64,000 nt of DNA from Notospermus geniculatus (taxonomy: Eukaryota; Nemertea; Pilidiophora; Heteronemertea; Lineidae): assembly GCA_002633025.1 (NCBI GenBank), contig NMRB01000034.1, positions 841,756 through 905,755 of the forward strand, given 5' to 3'. The translations under genes were made by a program, and so were the position numbers. Of this stretch, positions 10,523 to 21,941 are shown one piece after another. Numbering within the stretch: position 1 is the first letter of the stretch; every line of letters begins with the position of its first letter. The notes under the pieces were generated by a model. That model was not told where the DNA came from and ran no database searches. It saw only the letters and a list, made by a program, of their open reading frames with translations.

Positions 10523-10809
10523 AGCCGCACAGTATGCACAGTTAATCACTTCCAGTTCGGCCGAATTTTAGTGCAACCTCGTTTACAGGCGTGCGTAATG
10601 TATAGAACCATAGAACCACACATTATAGCATTATCCTGTATCGAGGTTCGGGGAATCCCCTTGGGGAATCCCCAATGCTGCGTGTAGTCTTGCGCAGCCA
10701 GCCGTTTTGTTCCACAGTACTGCAATACGGATTCCCAGATTCGAAACAGCGCCTGGGTGACCGTGACTGTGCTCGCCGATTACAACCCACCTGTCTATAC
10801 TGTGCGGCT
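10523..10809. mobile_element. TTAA MITE with agccgcacagtat ends
   Basis: Inverted ends agccgcacagtat...atactgtgcggct are flanked by TTAA at 10519-10522 and 10810-10813. The paralogous locus has a single TTAA at 17387-17390 with no insert. TTAA targets are used by the piggyBac and Kolobok superfamilies; which one applies is not resolved. The minus-strand frame at 10631-10996 crosses its end and is rejected as a gene. Confidence 0.9.
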
Positions 10810-10999
10810 TTAAACCAAACAAGTTGATATCCATGGCTGTCCAGTCGGCGGCAAACTCTACAACAGTGCCAATTTTCTCCACTACGTTACACAAATAGAC
10901 ACTGTCATCGACCAGTCGCCGCCATGTTTGACGCACCACTCCTCCTAACGGAGTTACCGTTAGGAGCCTGATCACAATTGGTAGATATTTTTCCATTTA

Positions 11000-11780
11000 A
11001 CCTTCCGCTGCACCACTTTTCAAGATGGTAACCTTCGAACGATACTAGAGGGTGTTGGTTGAACCTCGTCCCAAGACCCTCTAGTGTCAAGATTGCAGTC
11101 GGCGGCTTCATGAGTCAAATATGCTGTCCAGAAATTCAAATACTGTGTGCACGTAATTATGGGTATAAGTACCAAGAATGTACAACTTAGTAATCAATTA
11201 AAAGAGTGGGCATTAAGTTACTTTTTCTGATAATAGAGGGCGTACGGTAATTATAGGCCTTCTAAATAAATAACCAGTGTTGAGATTTAACAATTGTTGA
11301 CTGAATTGTATTATTTGTAATATCATCAATATTCTTATGCAAAGTTACAGACATTTTTCTGGCATACAAATTTTTTTTGATTTTGGTGAAACCATGGATT
11401 TGTTTTATAGGTCAGAGTGCCCGACCCTGAGATCAAGTACAATATCAATTTGCCGAAAATATGGCCCATTCAAAACTGCTCTGTAGCTCGGTTATTTCTG
11501 AGTGCATATAACTATGGGAGGTGTCATTTTGTTCGTAAAGACCTTCTGTACACAAAAATCCTTCACAATCTAAGAATCACAATCAGTTACAGGATCACCA
11601 GAGGCAAATTAGTAAACTCACTTTTTGGCACTATTCGGAGTTGTATATTCTTGGTACTTATATATTCTTGATAGTAGGGACAATATCAAAGAAACCAGGA
11701 TTGATGATATGTTTTGTATCAGACAGCACAGACAGGACATGACCCCCCCCCCTCCCACGGACGTTCCGGACCACAAACGA
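11000..11780. other. Intergenic stretch, no gene seen
   Basis: AT-rich. The plus-strand frame at 11417-11671 has no recognised domain, codon pattern or splice context and is not called. Confidence 0.3.
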
Positions 11781-11784
11781 GACC

Positions 11785-12335
11785 ACTGTGTCTAAGTTCT
11801 CAAGGACCTTGGAGCTGTGAGCCTTGTGGCGCAGTCCAGGGTCCTGGCTTCGATCCTTCGCTCATTTGTGGTCACTAGTGGTTGTCCAAATTCAAAAACT
11901 TTGAGAGTCATAACCATAAATTACACAGTCACACAACCATTCAGTCCACAGATGTTCAGAATTCAACCCACAACCCACGCACTACACCATACTGACAATA
12001 ATAAGAGAGTAAGAATCGACGTATGAGACTACTAATCCAGCTACCAAGAGGTGTAGTGAGGTTGATATTCAGCGTAAATCATGACAAGAAGGACAGCCTC
12101 GAACTAGGCCTACAGCTCCTAAGTCCTTAGGAATTGACTATGGGTCCCTTTTGAAAAGTTGCAGGGATTGGTCTTGTCTCCCTGTTCCCAAATTATAGGA
12201 GGTATAGCGTTAATTTTCATGCCTTTCGAGCAATGATTCCTACTGCATGGCTGTTTACCGGAAGTGTCGAAGGCGTCAAAGTTGCCATGCAAAAAGAAAA
12301 TTAATGAAAATGACGAAATGCACCCGGGTTATTCA
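11785..12335 (+). repeat. SINE-like repeat, free-standing copy
   Basis: The head contains gtggcgcagtcc (box-A-like) and gcttcgatccttcg (box-B-like). A body follows with gttgatattcagcgtaaatc and ttttgaaaagttgcagggat. Partial copies lie inside two different foldbacks (2936-3400, 7985-8440). The tRNA ancestry is an inference from weak A and B boxes. Confidence 0.6.
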
Positions 12336-12397
12336 TGCACTCCATGACGTCATCAGTTTTGTGGTCACGTGCATCTTGGCAAGACGCACGTGACAAA

Positions 12398-12490
12398 CTT
12401 GGAAGACATTTTTCAGATATTGGACGATATTTTATAAATCTTGGAGGACATTTTTACAATTCTTGGACTGTACTTTTTCAAATCTTGAAC
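12398..12490. repeat. Short imperfect tandem repeat, about 22-bp unit
   Basis: About four units of the form cttgga-gacatttttcaaat follow each other with period about 22 bp. Confidence 0.6.
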
Positions 12491-13059
12491 GAAAAATCAG
12501 TCTTGAATAAATTCCGCTTTTGCATTCCATAGGTGATGGTTAAACTAATCGATCATGGGAGTTCTCGATTTCTTCATTTCTCTATTTACCAATACCCAGT
12601 AATTATACGCAATGAAAAGTGCTGAAACGTCTACGGTAGGCCTTTTGAATGATGAAAATGTTCTTTGTTTTGGATAAATCGACGATTTTGTGCGGAGGCG
12701 ATAACGAGGTCACCGTAAAGTACAGCGTCATACATGTGAACGCTTGTTGGTGAAATAACGACAATATAACGAAGAAATGACCGATAATACAACCACGTAA
12801 TAATTGTTTGTATCAAAATCTCGGCTGTTATTTCAATCCACCGTGAATGGTTCGATGTTTGACCAGAAATACGTCACTTGAACGTCCAAGCTTTAGGCGA
12901 GCAGACGATGTTCTATTCCAGACGACATAGACGATGCCTTGTGCAGATCTGCATAGCCTAGATGTCGTAGGGGTAAGAGGTCCTTGAATATTATGGCTTT
13001 TAGTAATTTTTCAGTAGAAAACCTTCCAATAGTGGACTGAATCACGCAAATGACCAGTG

Positions 13060-13265
13060 AACGTTCCCCAGGACGGGTAGGGGTGGTGTCGATTCCAGGA
13101 CATTTTCCCCTAGATTTGTGCCCCCGGACATTTACTCCCATAGGACATCCCCCTGCACATCCCCCATAGGACTTCTGTCTGGGGGTAGATGTCCTAGTGG
13201 GGCAAAAGTCCTACGGGGGTAAATGTCCGGGGGGTAGATGTCCTAGGGGTAGAAGTGCTATGTCG
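13060..13265. repeat. G-rich foldback of 'taaatgtcc' words
   Basis: Two arms are complementary: cccggacatttactcccata on the left and gggggtaaatgtccgggg on the right. Extra copies of gtagatgtcctag lie between and after them. It can form a hairpin with short tandem units. No flanking duplicate was identified. Confidence 0.65.
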
Positions 13266-13611
13266 GGAGGGGGCCTGCGGGGTGAGTGTCCTGATACCGG
13301 TGGTGCCATCCATCCATTAAGCAGACTACTGTCGTAGAAATCCCGAATAGAGAAGAATAGCTAAGCAGTGTTTCAGGAGGAAAACTTCGGAGTGAAAACA
13401 TCGAGCTATACCCCCTTTCTGTCAATCCTGGATCCGGCCCTGGGTTCAGATTCACGGGAATGGTAGGCCTAGTGTGACAACTGATAATGAATGACTAAAT
13501 ACGATGCTATTTGTTGATGTGTTGATGGGGAATTTAGGCCATCGTCGCGTTTGGGTAAGGCCTATTGGTAATATAGAATATTGTATCGCCAAAGATTCCC
13601 TGCAGCCTAGG

Positions 13612-13692
13612 CCAGCCCCGGTAGCTCGGTGTACAACGTAGAGGTTGTGAATGGTTGTCGACATACCCGTGGATTCGAGCCCGGTTGGTTGG
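13612..13692 (+). repeat. tRNA-like SINE head
   Basis: Contains ccccggtagctcggtg (box A) and ggattcgagcccgg (box B) about 45 bp apart, as in tRNA-derived SINE promoters. The acceptor ends do not pair well and the anticodon arm is irregular, so it is not called as a functional tRNA gene. Confidence 0.45.
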
Positions 13693-13699
13693 AGGAAGT

Positions 13700-14680
13700 T
13701 TTTTTTCTTCCCACTTTTTCAGCGGCTAAACTACATTTTACACAGGTTTTCTGTGTTAGGAAGTGATGAATTGGCTGACGCGCTATTAATTCCTGGCCCT
13801 GCCAAAAACAACTATTCTCCTCAGTAGGCCTAATTCGACTCGCACTGCAGGATCTCACACCAGAACAATACGTCACTTCGTGAACACTGTCGCCAGCAGG
13901 CTTGTATCTATTTTTTGCAATGTCATTACGCCAACCGTGACGTAGATTAACTTATTAGCTTATACTACGTCCAATTAGAGAGATCTATAGCATGAAACAT
14001 CCGAAGAAAAAAGCCAGCATGCCAACGATAGTTTGGTTCGCCTCCAACAGAGGGGGCGAATAGTGTCAAAAACAGATGATTCCCACCTTGGCGACAACAG
14101 CATACACGTACTTTTTCGTTCATAATTGTTTCTGCCTTCAAGTTGGGATACATCCTTTTTGTACAGTCTGTGGTGAATACGGCTCGGCCTACAACCTACC
14201 TTTCCTATGCGACAGACCTCTGTTGGTCAGTTCCAAAAATGTTTCCATCTCTCGAAAAACATGTATAATATCTGAAATTTTGACGCCTCGTTGTGACAAT
14301 GGACGGTGACATCAAGACATATTCAATGACTTTGTCTTGACCCTGTCTCTTTATGTATTGCCAGCCTATGCGACCAACAATCGACATCGCATTGCTGTCA
14401 AATGCCAGACATAACTACAAAGGATTTAGGCGAAACCCGACAAATACATAAAAAAAAACATGATTTCTGTTAATAGAACCATGATTTCTTTCATAGAATT
14501 GATGAACTTTTAAGAAATCTTCTGGGAGAATAATTCATCAAATATGGAGAAACCATTTTGAATCACGTCGGTTCCTTCCTGGCGACCTTGCAAGAAAAGA
14601 AAGATGTTCGTAATTGCTTCAGCAATGAATATTACACTCCTCGCCTCGAAGCGTATCCAGTGTAGTAGGAGATGCTTTCA
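13700..14680. other. Intergenic stretch, no gene seen
   Basis: No domain-bearing ORF or recognised repeat copy. Confidence 0.3.
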
Positions 14681-14690
14681 GGTATTATAC

Positions 14691-14901
14691 TGGGTCCTCT
14701 TCCGAATACCGGTCACCGGTTGTTCATATGCGTTAGTGCTTCAGGTGAGGCTCCGAATAGGGTTGAGTGGAAATGGTCAGCAAGCGAGGCGTGTCTGATT
14801 GTAAACCGCAGCGAACGAGGCATTAGAAAAGCGCCCCAGCGGGCCCCAAAATGTATTGCTGTAGAAAATTGCCGACTGACCGGTATTCGGAAGAGGACCC
14901 A
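14691..14901. mobile_element. TA-flanked MITE with ctgggtcctcttccgaatac ends
   Basis: About 25-bp inverted ends, ctgggtcctcttccgaatac and complement, are flanked by ta on each side. This fits a Tc1/mariner-type non-autonomous element of 211 bp. The open frames on both strands (14672-15028 and 14713-15024) are consequences of the palindrome and are rejected. Confidence 0.75.
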
Positions 14902-15162
14902 GTATATAAACCGTTGGACACTCGTGGCCAAAGAGACGAGACTAGAAAGGTTCGTTTCAGAAACGTTGGCTGGTTCTGATTCGACTGTTCCGATTTCGAG
15001 GAAAAGGTTCCATGTGCATGGCATCTGAAACGTTTACAAAACCCCAAAAGCAAAGTAACCGCAACTGATTTTTTTAAAAAGTAATTGCTGCAGCTCTATT
15101 ATGTTTTCTGTACATCGGGAAGATGGCACCACAAATAATGCATTAAATATGATCACGGAGGT

Positions 15163-15737
15163 GGGTGTTCGAAAAACATGGACCATGGATCAATGGACTC
15201 TGGACTACTGAACTGTGGAAACCATGGACTGAACAGTCATAAATACCTCATTGACATACGCCGCCTGAAATGGAAACCTCTTCTCCGACAGGAAATTAGG
15301 AGCTGAGTCTTGAGTGATTGAGAAGCTGTCATCGCCATGTGTTCACATCGAATGTTCGTTTACATGTAACTAACAAACTTCGAATTTTCATATAACAATG
15401 TCTTTGTCTTCTCTGTTTGATTCACAAGGCTTCAGCAGCCTAGAATGATCTTGTTGGGCCTAATATCGGTGTGCATGGAGAGTAGCCTAGCCTAGTTTTT
15501 CGCCGTGTCTTCCCGAGCAAATTAAAGGCATTATTTTTTTATCAACCAGTAATGAAATTTCAGTAGCCTATTTTGACAAGACTGGTGTGTTATTCGCGAT
15601 GCCGTCTTCGTACAAAACCATGAAAACAGAGGCAGGCGGCGCATGTCAGTGAGGTATTCATGACTGGTCAGTCCATGGTTTCCACAGTCCAGTAGTCCAG
15701 AGTCCATTGATCCATAGTCCATGTTTTTCGAACACCC
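15163..15737. mobile_element. Mutator-like foldback, family 3
   Basis: Ends gggtgttcgaaaaacatgg...ccatgtttttcgaacaccc. The arms contain shared ccatggactg/cagtccatgg words and extend about 140 bp inward. A perfect 9-bp duplicate, cacggaggt, flanks it (15154-15162 and 15738-15746). Confidence 0.88.
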
Positions 15738-16454
15738 CACGGAGGTGGTGTCTCAACAACTCAACAAAATCCTAATGAAGCCTTGACTTGTTCCACATTG
15801 CCCCGGGGCAAAGGAACTTCCGTTCTGCAAATTCAAGTCCTATATCTTCTCCTGAATTCTGGTTAAGAAGTTTACAGCAGGGCACAACACTTATTGCTTG
15901 TCGGCATTTAGGCTGCTGTGACGTAGAAATGAACTACTCACTTTCATTTTTCAATCCTCGTCTTCCATTTTCAAAATCAAAATCAGAAAATGAACGTTTG
16001 TGAGAATGCCATGTTCGATCATTCTTCAGCTTATGAATGTTTCCTGCCAAATCACAAATGCCAAATGACAATTGAAAATGAGTTCCTTTGTACGCTGCCT
16101 CATCAACACGGTGTACATTATACAATAGCATTTGTTTCCCAATCTCTCAATCTATTATGCGATCGAATCGCAGTCAATACTGGTCGATATCTGATCTGAA
16201 TAGCCTTTTTGCGATAACAATGCTTGAAAGCGTTGTACACATGGTACATGTATTTCGTAAACCAAGCTTTCAGAAGTACAAGTACTGGATCTGCCCGTAC
16301 CACTTCAAGGAAGAGTACATAGTTATATTCACCACAACTAGGCAATAGATCGTTTTCCTGTCAGTAAATCAGCTTCCAAATGCCGCGCATGCGCACTAGC
16401 TGGTTGGCAGAATGGCGGTTTATTATTTTTACCGACTTTTATTATCAATTTGTT

Positions 16455-17035
16455 ATGTGGGCAATTCTCCGGTAATAGTCCAGTAAATGTAAGTTTGACC
16501 CCAAACAAATTGCAATAGTTTGTTTTATGACTGGAACTTGTTCTATGGGTGTCAAGGAACATCCCACCCAAAATCCCCCAAAAATCTGACGACGGGAAAT
16601 TACGTAATCGGCATAAATCCAATATGGCCGCCAANTGGGATTCTGGTGAGTTGACCTAGTGATTTGGGTGTTCTTTGTGGCAGTGATGTCATATTCATGT
16701 CGAAATATCACTATGACGTCATAACTACGTCATATCTACGTCCCCCAGTGCTTTTGATGGGCTTAATCCATTCTTTGGTATCACATTTATATACATTTGT
16801 AATACATTTATAGGCCCTAAAAGCAACTGTTAAGGAGATACACCACCTCAAAAAGTATTTTGGCGGCCATATTGGATTTATGCCGATTACGTAATTTCCC
16901 GTCGTCAGATTTTGGGGGATTTTGGGTGGGATGTTCCTTGACACCCATAGAACAAGTCCCAGTCATAAAACAAACTATTGCAATTTGTTTGGGGTCAAGG
17001 GATTTTTTTCATATTTTTACTGGACTTTAACGGAA
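16455..17035. mobile_element. Large inverted repeat, probable foldback element
   Basis: The left arm (about 16490-16634) and right arm (about 16861-17010) are near-identical complements. Shared words include ggatgttccttgacacccat and gattacgtaatttcccgtcg. They are separated by about 225 bp. A single N at 16635 sits at the left arm/spacer boundary. Exact ends and target duplicate were not resolved. Confidence 0.75.
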
Positions 17036-17337
17036 TTACAAATCAGAGAAAAATTAGTCATATTTTTGACTCCCACCCTTATCTGGCAATTACGATGGAC
17101 ACGAAATCGGTCATATCCTGGGCATATCAGCTTTTTAGTGCATATTGATATGATTACTAACACAGAAGTGGTGGCATGAGGATCCAACTTGAGCATCAAT
17201 TTTGAAGTAAATTTCATCACTGTCAACATATGATCCACAATATTCATGAGTTCATGGTTACTAGCGCCACCTGTTGTATAGTTGCATAACTGTTAGTAGC
17301 CTAATAGCGAGCTGCCTCTAGAGGCCCTGGGCACTGT

Positions 17338-17560
17338 TGTAGAGTTTGCCGCCGACTGGACAGCCATGGATATCAACTTGTTTGGCTTAAGGAATTGATA
17401 CGGGACTGGGGGTACTGGTCGTCTCACCAAACCCGTGAGGGTGGAGCTAAAATGCAGACCTAAACCCGGTACCTAAACTTTCCGTACGATCTTTAGCTAA
17501 TGATAGAAAACGTGGTTCACATTCTTTGGACTGCCTCTCTAAATGCTCGAAGCGGGAAAC
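17338..17560. repeat. Inverted paralogous copy carrying two empty target sites
   Basis: Reverse-complement copy of 9690-10880. It holds one TTAA (17387-17390) where the other copy has a 287-bp TTAA MITE. It also holds one taaactttc 9-mer (17474-17482) where the other has the 649-bp foldback. Confidence 0.88.
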
Positions 17561-18167
17561 ACAGTCGATGGTCGACGCGTGTGCCGTGACATTCCAAAAG
17601 TCAACACATTTTCAAATGTCACATCCGACACAATTCAAAAGTCACTAGTTACGTAAATGCTCATCAGATGGCTCCACTATTGTGAATCACATTCAACTTA
17701 GAAAATTTTGAAAGATCATTTTGCGACAAAAATAACGCTCCTTGACGGCAAAAAATTATAAACCACACTGTTTTAGACTGAAAAAGGGACAAAAAAATCT
17801 TGGAAGATAAAGGAAAAAAGTATAAAACAGCAAATGGCAAAGAGTGCATAGTATCGCTGGCGGATTCGGCCCAGGGCATACATACATACCTTGCCAGCTA
17901 AACCTAAATGGACCTACGTTCTAACCACTACGCTCCTGGGGCTGCACGCTCCAACCTGGAATTTTTCTTTGGGTGATTCGGGAAACCTGTTGAATGTCTG
18001 TAGTATACGCTATTTACGGAGCCTATTTTCTTATACTGGCCCTACTCACATTCATACCCCTACCATGCCTACCCAACCCTATCCGTAATCCAGCCGTAAG
18101 GGGCTCACCCTAAGGGCCTGTCACTAACCCTACCCCTATCCCAGCCCACCTAATCTCTGGCCCTAGC

Positions 18168-18268
18168 CCTAAGGGACCTACCAGTAAGGGACCTAACCAG
18201 TAAGGGACCTAACCAGTAAAGGACCTAACCAGTAAGGGACCTAACCCTAAGGGACCTACCCCTAAGAC
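18168..18268. repeat. Tandem repeat, 16-bp unit aagggacctaaccagt
   Basis: Roughly six imperfect units of aagggacctaaccagt. Looser ccctaaccctacccct-like sequence precedes it from about 18040. It is not the canonical telomere repeat. Confidence 0.8.
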
Positions 18269-18499
18269 TGACCCCCTGTCATTATGCATACCACGTGGAT
18301 ATGACAATAGTGGAGCCATCTGATGAGCATTGACGTAACTCGTGACTTTTGTATTGTGTTGATGTGACATTTGAAAATGTGTTGACTTTTGGAATATCAC
18401 GGCACACACGTGTTCTGCGTTGTTGTGTTTACCTCCGGTTTATGATTTAGTCTTCGATGACGTCAAGGCATCATAGAAAGTTAGATATTGCCTCTAAAA

Positions 18500-19168
18500 T
18501 ATCCACAGACCTACCCCTTGAGAAATATCTCCCTCCATACGCTTCACAAAACACGTTAGCCACTGACGAGCTAGAAGGTGCCATTTCTCACCAATTCTGG
18601 CACTATGAATCCATTGGAAAAATTGTTGTACAGTTTTGAGATCATCCTGTCCTCTAAATCCAAGATGGCGACCGTCCGCCATCTTGAAAAATATGAAATT
18701 TACATCTCTGGCACCCGATGAGCTAGAAAGACAAATGAGGTATCATTTTTCACTAATTCTGGCATAACAAACACTCTGGAAAGGTTATTAAAGAATTTTT
18801 GAACTTTTCCTGGCCTGTAATTCCAAGATGGCCGCTGTCCGCCATTTTGAAAAAAAACAACACAGGAAATATGTCCGGCCCTAGATGAGCTAGAAGGACA
18901 AACAAGTTGTCATTTTCCACTGATTCTTGCAATATTAATCCACTGGGGCCATTTTTGTAGAGTTTTGAGACCATCCTGGCCTCTAAATCCAAGATGGCCG
19001 CTGTCCACTATCTTGAAAAACATGACATTTAACATCTCCGGCGCCCGATGAGCTAGAAAGACAAACGAGGTGTCATTTTTCAATAATTATGGCATAACAA
19101 ACACTCTGGAAAGGCTATTATAGAGTTTTGGATGCTCCCTGGTATCTTAAATCCAACCAAGATGGCCA
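18500..19168. repeat. Tandem array of about 165-bp units
   Basis: The word ccaagatggc recurs at about 18660, 18823, 18989 and 19157 (spacings 163-168 bp). It is accompanied by gagctagaag-gacaaa and ggcataacaaacactctgga blocks. The last unit ends where the GPCR coding fragment begins. Confidence 0.85.
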
Positions 19169-19637
19169 CCTTGGTGGTCACAGTGCGCCAGATAGCAATG
19201 AAGCGCTCCGCCGCCAAGAACACAGTTAAATACACAGACCATGTCTTCGCCATCCACAGAAACGCGTAAAGGTAGCCAGAGGCCATAGTCCAAAATACCA
19301 TGTACTCTACAAACACGATGACTCCCAAGTAGAAGGGAATGCTTTTGAGTGAACTAAACAAAAGATGACACACAAGGAAGAGGCTGTCGGCCACTGCAAG
19401 ACAGCGGAGAAAGACTGAGGTCGACGTAAATGGTTTCTCCCTCCCCAACACGACGAAGGCTAAACTGTTACCGACTAAACCGATGAATATGGCAACCATG
19501 TAAAACGGAACTTCTAACAAGAAGGTGACCACAGTGACGTGTGATGTCGTGAACGGTATGTAACCGTACCGAAGGCATCTCATTGGCTCAGTGCTGTTGC
19601 CGATGCTGACGCCATGTGACACGCTCACTGATGTCAT
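19169..19637 (-). pseudogene. Rhodopsin-class GPCR, 5' portion only
   Basis: The minus-strand frame starts at an ATG (19637) followed by an N-S-T glycosylation site. TM1 carries the GN motif (FIGLVGNSLAFVVL), TM2 carries FLRCLAVADSLFLV (LAxAD motif), and TM3 ends in AAERFIAIW, an E-R-F version of the DRY motif. About 155 residues match TM1-TM3. The frame then enters the 165-bp tandem array, so TM4-TM7 are missing here. It resembles invertebrate peptide-receptor-like GPCRs and the fragment at 26809. It could be a first exon if an intron begins at the junction, but no clear donor was seen, so truncation is preferred. Confidence 0.75.
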
Positions 19638-19757
19638 TATTTCAGGTTCCTCTATAATTGACCGTCTTCATATAACGGCATTCAGTGCGCTGATTAAACG
19701 TGTCGTTTGGACCCGGTATACACCGACCTCATCTGAGATTGCTGGACAACCACTTAA

Positions 19758-20006
19758 AGCCTCACTGTATTGAATTCAGAAAGTGCTTACGTCCTCCGAC
19801 GTTAGTGTAGTGTAAAATGTACTATACTCTATCTGAATGCATCAGAGCTCTGCCTGCAGTTTTTTCGTTGTGTGCTGAAAACTAGGTCTTAATTCTTTGA
19901 AGTACATATCAGGCAAGCATTTTGGGGACCATCATGAGGCTATGAGACCTCTATCTGCACAGTCCTAACACTTTGAAAATGGCGTAAAATTCAATACTGT
20001 GAGGCT
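19758..20006. mobile_element. TTAA MITE with agccycactgtattgaatt ends, copy 1
   Basis: Ends agcctcactgtattgaatt and aattcaatactgtgaggct are flanked by TTAA (19754-19757, 20007-20010). It is homologous over its length to 39155-39426, sharing ctgaaaactagg and caggcaagcattttgggg. Confidence 0.88.
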
Positions 20007-20009
20007 TTA

Positions 20010-20780
20010 AAGAGGAAATGTGCACCACTGTGCTCAAAAACGCCGTCTGTGGCTTTTCTTAATACGGTACGAGAAAAAGTGTGATACAGCGAAGACCAGC
20101 ACCTTCCGCCGAATCAGTGATGGCGATATGAAATCTACAAGAATTCTCTCTGGGACAGGATTCATATATTCCGGTTTACATTCCAAGGTTGCAGTATGCG
20201 CAGCACCAGTTTGGATCGAGGAGTTCTCCATTTGAAATCACGTTTGTGTGAGATTGTGCGTGTTTCCCACAGACTGTAGTCCTGTCGACGATAATTTACA
20301 TGTATGCGTTTGATCAGAGCGAAATTCTGGCCATCATGACTGCGAAACAACCGAAAGTGGTGATTTTGTGCACCTCGATGGCTTGAACACACAATGCAGG
20401 TGTGGGTTGACTTGCTTCAAACTACTGACTAGTTGATAAGGTACTGTGTCAAGTTGTTTATCCACATTTATATCATAATCTTATGCCCACGCAATTAGTT
20501 TGGTAATCGTTTCATAAGTCCTTGGGCTTTAAGATTTTTTATCAAGATAATTGCACACGTGTGATGTGTGTGGCATACTAGTATTTCATAGTATCAGTGT
20601 ACATGTAGGTGTTAAGTGACAAAGATAATTCGTCTGCTACGTATGTACACATTATGGTACTTACTTCTTCTCCCCTCTCTTCTTACCGTGTCAGTCAAGG
20701 TGCCTGAATAGAGAATCAAACGCGCCATCTTCAATCTATTACAGTACCGGTACTCACATCGGGAATTTATTGTCCATTAG
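20010..20780. other. Intergenic stretch, no gene seen
   Basis: Short ORFs on both strands without domain evidence; no recognised repeat copy. Confidence 0.3.
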
Positions 20781-20789
20781 GCTCCGATT

Positions 20790-20903
20790 ACATAGAAGTA
20801 TACGGTATGCGAAAACGCCGGTTAACAAGGGCCTCACAAAGGATTCGCGACCGTGAAGCTATTGTTAACCGGCGTTTTCGTATACCGTAAACTTCTATGT
20901 AAC
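20790..20903. repeat. Short palindromic element with cgaaaacgccggttaac core, copy 1
   Basis: Arms cgaaaacgccggttaac and gttaaccggcgttttcg, with acatagaagtatacggtat/ataccgtaaacttctatgt outside, surround a short loop. The same palindrome occurs at about 44048-44166 nested in another element. Confidence 0.85.
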
Positions 20904-21469
20904 GGAAGCCTTAAGAGCACATTTGCGCAACTGCTGGGGCTTTGCTGCCTTTGAACAGCATTTAGAACACGGTTCACTGCAAATCTAGGATGTAGTGCGC
21001 TAAGATAGGAAATTTGTAATTTTGAAATTGTGAATTTCGTGGACCACGAAATTATTCTTGGTGTCATTTTTGACTGCCGCGACTAGTTCCCTTTAAGACG
21101 TTAGCTATGAAGAAGAGTAGGCGGCCTACTATTTTTTTTTCAACTCCGATATTTTGTACCAAATCAGGCACATGAGTCAATCAGCGCTTAGAACATTTGG
21201 TTTACAGAAAAATTCATCTCACGTACGTCTCAATCTGCTCCCTGTACACAATGAATATACAGATTCGGCGGATCCATGCAAAAAGCGCAAAATGATGGCC
21301 AGACGATATATCGACTTGGGCAGTGTGTACCGGTACTTGCTGCATGTTGTACACAATAAATGTTACACGAAGCAGCAAATATCCCCGTCTAAATAACCTC
21401 CCTCCCCCCGGAGCTCATTTCTTCACCCCCCGCTCCCCTTTGGAGACAAGGAATACAAAAGTGTCAGCA

Positions 21470-21941
21470 CCTTTCCACCAGACAGAGGAAGTAAAGGATT
21501 TTTTTGTTACACTTTTTAAACATGTGGCAGGTGTTAATTTAGCTTTTGTCTCAAGTACATGACATTTTCGTACTGTTTCCTCAGCAGATTCATTAGTAGC
21601 TTGCCCGGAATCACTGGCCATTTTGTCACGGACATCATCGGCAAAATTCTTCCACTTCCTAGATCTGGCCTGGAGGAAGGGTTCGTCAATAATAACAGAC
21701 TGAAGGAACCCGAGCAGCTGGGAATAAATGTGTGGGTAGCTGAGATCGAAAGTGTAGTATACACTAAGCAGAACAAATACGCAGGACGGCAACGGTAGTT
21801 TTTTTCGCAATCGAGAGAGACTCCATCTGCCACAACAAAAGCTCTTTTGCCCTGCTGCTCACTTCCGGTGAACACTACCAACTTTGGTGCAGTTGATTCT
21901 GCAGTCGTAAGGTGTTTCTCCACCTCTTCATCAGGTACATC
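21470..21941 (-). pseudogene. C-terminal exon of a SAMD3-like uncharacterised gene, with one frameshift
   Basis: A splice acceptor, attattttcag|gatgt, opens the exon at 21941. The frame reads DVPDEEVEKHLTTAESTAPK and then VVADGVSLDC. After an A-tract (gcgaaaaaaac, near 21810) the meaningful frame shifts to LPLPSCVFVLLSVYYTFDLS, then YPHIYSQLLGFLQ, and ends in a basic segment. The 'YPxxYSQLLGFLQ' end block is typical of a widespread, poorly characterised metazoan family often annotated SAMD3-like (recognised from memory, not searched). A one-base indel in the A-tract is either a sequencing error or inactivation. Confidence 0.6.

Larger units (their letters stand above)
9690..10880. repeat. Locus duplicated in inverted orientation at 17338-17560
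   Basis: Outside two inserted elements, this stretch matches the reverse complement of 17338-17560, for example ggtaccgggtttaggtctgc, gcaaagaatgtgacc and ccaaacaagttgatatcc. The copy here carries a foldback (9778-10426) and a TTAA MITE (10523-10809); the other copy carries neither. Confidence 0.85.

Noticed and set aside
10631-11111. Minus-strand ORFs with VEFAADWTAMDINLFGLK
   Set aside because: The first crosses the end of a TTAA MITE; the remaining host-like part is repeated at 17.35 kb, but no domain or splice structure supports a gene.
13612-13692. Functional tRNA gene
   Set aside because: Box A and B are present but acceptor and anticodon stems do not pair well; treated as a SINE head.
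14672-15028. Long open frames on both strands
   Set aside because: They span a 211-bp TA-flanked palindrome, which makes both strands open; no domain.
18040-18268. Telomere-like ccctaa words
   Set aside because: The units are 16 bp (aagggacctaaccagt) and imperfect, not the animal TTAGGG array.
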